Shown here: positions 61,998 to 64,000 of the stretch, piece after piece
Layout of the letters: every line of letters starts with the position of its first letter
Numbering within the stretch: the stretch's first letter is position 1
NCBI RefSeq assembly: GCF_004403185.1
Contig: NZ_SOHJ01000013.1
Location: 152,245 to 216,244 of the forward strand
Source: Cryobacterium suzukii
GTDB lineage: Bacteria > Actinomycetota > Actinomycetes > Actinomycetales > Microbacteriaceae
Length of the DNA: 64,000 nucleotides
Direction of reading: 5' to 3'
Notes under the pieces: generated by a model
What the model saw: only the letters and a program-made list of their open reading frames with translations
The model's database searches: none
Told to the model about the DNA's origin: nothing
Position numbers and translations under genes: made by a program

Positions 61998-64000
61998 GTG
62001 GCAGCTTTCCAATGGAATTCCGTTGACGATCAGGCGGTTGCTACCGCACGCATTCTGGCGGCCGATGCCGTTGAGAAGGTTGGGAATGGGCATCCGGGTA
62101 CGGCGATGAGCCTCGCTCCGGCCGCGTACCTTCTGTTTCAAAAAGTCATGCGCCGCGATCCGTCCGACAACGAGTGGATCGGTCGCGACCGATTCATTCT
62201 CTCCGTCGGCCATAGCTCCCTGACGCAGTACGTACAGCTTTACCTCGGCGGCTACGGCCTCGAGCTCGAAGACCTCAAGGCCCTCCGCACCTGGGGATCG
62301 AAGACCCCCGGCCACCCGGAATACGGCCACACCGACGGCGTCGAGATCACCACCGGCCCGCTCGGCCAGGGACTTGCCTCCGCCGTCGGCTTCGCCTACG
62401 CGTCCCGCTTCGAGCGTGGCCTGTTCGACCCGGACGCCGCCACCGGCGCCAGCCCCTTCGATCACTTCGTGTACGTCATCGCCGGCGACGGCGACCTGCA
62501 GGAAGGCCTGACGAGCGAGGCATCCTCTCTCGCCGGCCACCAGCAGCTCGGCAACCTGATCGCAATTTACGACAGCAACCAGATCTCGATCGAGGACGAC
62601 ACCAATATCGCCTTCACCGAGGACGTCGCCGCGCGCTATGCCGCCTATGACTGGCACGTGCAGACCGTGGACTGGAAGAAGACCGGCTCATACGTCGAAG
62701 ACGTCGCCGAATTGAATGCGGCCATCGAGGCTGCCCAGAACGAAACCGGCAAGCCCAGCCTGATCATTTTGAAGACGATCATCGGATGGCCAAGCCCGAA
62801 GAAGCAGAACACGGGCAAGATCCACGGCTCCGCCCTCGGCGCCGAGGAACTCGCCGGCGTCAAGACCGTTCTCGGCTTCGATCCGGAGAAGACCTTCGAT
62901 GTCGCCCCCGAAGTCATCGCTCACACCCGGCTGGCCCGGCAACGCGGTGCGACCCAGCACGCGCAGTGGACTGTGCAGTTCGATGCCTGGGCCGCTGCTA
63001 ATCCCGAGCGCAAGGTTCTGCTCGACCGGGTGCTTTCCGGCGACCTGCCCGACGGCGTGGACGAGGCCCTCCCCGTCTTCCCCGGCGGCACCGCGGTCTC
63101 GACCCGTGCAGCCTCCGGCAAGGTGCTCACCGCCCTCGGCGGCGTCATCCCTGAACTCTGGGGCGGCTCGGCCGACCTCGCCGAATCAAACAACACCACC
63201 ATCGGCGGCGCAGCCTCGTTCATTCCGAGCGAGCACTCCACCGGCGAATGGACCGGCAACTCGTACGGCCGGGTGCTGCACTTCGGCATTCGCGAACACG
63301 CCATGGCCGCTATTCTCAATGGAATCGTGCTGCACGGCAACACGCGGCCGTTCGGCGGCACGTTCCTCATCTTCAGCGACTACATGCGCCCCGCCGTGCG
63401 CCTCGCGGCACTCATGAAGGCGCCGTCGATCTTCGTCTGGACCCACGATTCCGTCGCACTCGGCGAAGACGGCCCCACCCACCAGCCGATCGAACAGCTC
63501 GCCACCCTGCGTGCCATCCCCGGTCTCGACGTGGTACGTCCCGGCGATGCCAACGAAACCGCGTGGGCCTGGAAGACCATTTTGGAACGTCGCAACGGTC
63601 CGGCCGGCATCGCCCTCACCCGCCAGAACATTCCGGTGTACGAGCGCGGCGAAGGCGCAGCATCCGCTGAGATCTTCGCCTCGGCGAAGAATGTCGCCCG
63701 CGGCGCCTACGTGCTGGCCGAAGCGGCCGGGGGAACCCCGGACGTCATTCTGATCGGAACCGGGTCCGAGGTACAGCTCGCCGTTGACGCCCGCGCCCAG
63801 CTGGCCCTCGAAGGCATCAATGCCCGCGTGGTCAGTGCCCCCTGCCTGGAATGGTTCGAGGAGCAGAGCAGCGAGTATCGCGAATCGGTGCTGCCCGCAG
63901 CCATCACTGCCAGGGTGTCGGTCGAGGCCGGCCTCGCGCTGACCTGGCGCGGCTACGTCGGCGATGCGGGCCGCAGCATCTCGATCGAACATTTCGGGGC
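61998..64000 (+). CDS. tkt: Transketolase, C-terminus cut by window
   Basis: Thiamine-diphosphate enzyme of the pentose phosphate pathway, 667 of an expected 700 or so residues present. [18 protein letters not shown] is the N-terminal signature, [18 protein letters not shown] with IAIYDSNQI is the ThDP-binding motif, and [15 protein letters not shown] and [17 protein letters not shown] belong to the pyrimidine domain. GTG 61998 has GAAGGG 9 bases upstream. The gene opens the usual tkt-tal-zwf cluster beyond the window (inference). Confidence 0.97.
   Translation, partial: MAAFQWNSVDDQAVATARILAADAVEKVGNGHPGTAMSLAPAAYLLFQKVMRRDPSDNEWIGRDRFILSVGHSSLTQYVQLYLGGYGLELEDLKALRTWGSKTPGHPEYGHTDGVEITTGPLGQGLASAVGFAYASRFERGLFDPDAATGASPFDHFVYVIAGDGDLQEGLTSEASSLAGHQQLGNLIAIYDSNQISIEDDTNIAFTEDVAARYAAYDWHVQTVDWKKTGSYVEDVAELNAAIEAAQNETGKPSLIILKTIIGWPSPKKQNTGKIHGSALGAEELAGVKTVLGFDPEKTFDVAPEVIAHTRLARQRGATQHAQWTVQFDAWAAANPERKVLLDRVLSGDLPDGVDEALPVFPGGTAVSTRAASGKVLTALGGVIPELWGGSADLAESNNTTIGGAASFIPSEHSTGEWTGNSYGRVLHFGIREHAMAAILNGIVLHGNTRPFGGTFLIFSDYMRPAVRLAALMKAPSIFVWTHDSVALGEDGPTHQPIEQLATLRAIPGLDVVRPGDANETAWAWKTILERRNGPAGIALTRQNIPVYERGEGAASAEIFASAKNVARGAYVLAEAAGGTPDVILIGTGSEVQLAVDARAQLALEGINARVVSAPCLEWFEEQSSEYRESVLPAAITARVSVEAGLALTWRGYVGDAGRSISIEHFG

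Overview
The window is typical high-GC actinobacterial chromosome. Gene content and order point to the family Microbacteriaceae (a Cryobacterium/Leifsonia/Salinibacterium-like organism). The evidence is the RNA polymerase-binding protein RbpA, two mycothiol genes (mshA and mshC), a naturally fused PafBC regulator, DUF3097 and DUF3099 proteins, actinobacterial-type glycogen enzymes and type B ribosomal protein L31. There is no phage, plasmid, insertion sequence or CRISPR array. Genus assignment is inference.

Layout. 1-2497: an S9 peptidase cut by the window edge, and an SDR oxidoreductase. 2662-5344: NfeD, a stomatin-like protein, GDPD and rbpA. 5426-15890 (minus strand): a long housekeeping series of lnt, helY, tatC, tatA, a small membrane protein, pafBC, an FKBP lipoprotein, trmI and a HAD phosphatase. 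15949-20602: PAC2, mshC, uppP and an M20 peptidase. Much of this resembles the Mycobacterium tuberculosis Rv2050-Rv2141 neighbourhood. The Pup-proteasome genes (mpa/arc, dop, pup, prcBA, pafA) that usually lie between trmI and pafBC are absent; in their place is a 134-base gap with GGTGCG repeats. 20709-24016: tRNA-Leu(GAG), then a secreted LolA-like protein plus an ABC-2 exporter, with an unusual 15-bp tandem repeat at their junction. 24120-29112: small hypothetical genes, a HAD phosphatase, a J-domain/NERD fusion, an SRAP protein, DUF3097 and a cold-shock gene with a long leader.

29208-39682: divergent Lrp regulator and PLP gamma-lyase, a DEAH helicase, an SGNH hydrolase, a DD-carboxypeptidase, a SpoU rRNA methylase, a sirtuin with a histidine phosphatase, a glycosyltransferase and an alpha/beta hydrolase. 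39800-48480: carbon storage and regulation (treS, two tandem GAF-ANTAR proteins, an exonuclease, rpmE2, an ABC ATPase, divergent glgA and glgC, serB). 48508-54460: fabG, DUF3099, a small Cys-rich protein, SURF1, mshA, an ABC-F protein and a TetR regulator. 54584-58725: suf operon (sufB-sufD-Rieske-sufC-sufT) without sufS or sufU. 59035-64000: heme A synthase, an unknown protein, heme O synthase and the 5' part of transketolase.

Functional threads: cytochrome aa3 assembly (ctaA, ctaB, SURF1), Fe-S cluster assembly (suf), mycothiol redox (mshA, mshC, and a possible sigma-R-like promoter at rbpA), protein export and lipoprotein maturation (tatA, tatC, lnt), DNA-damage response (pafBC, SRAP) and alpha-glucan metabolism (glgA, glgC, treS). 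I found no clear-cut new biological system. The best leads are the LolA/ABC cassette with its repeat, the missing proteasome block beside pafBC, the tandem ANTAR pair, the J-NERD fusion and several candidate operators.
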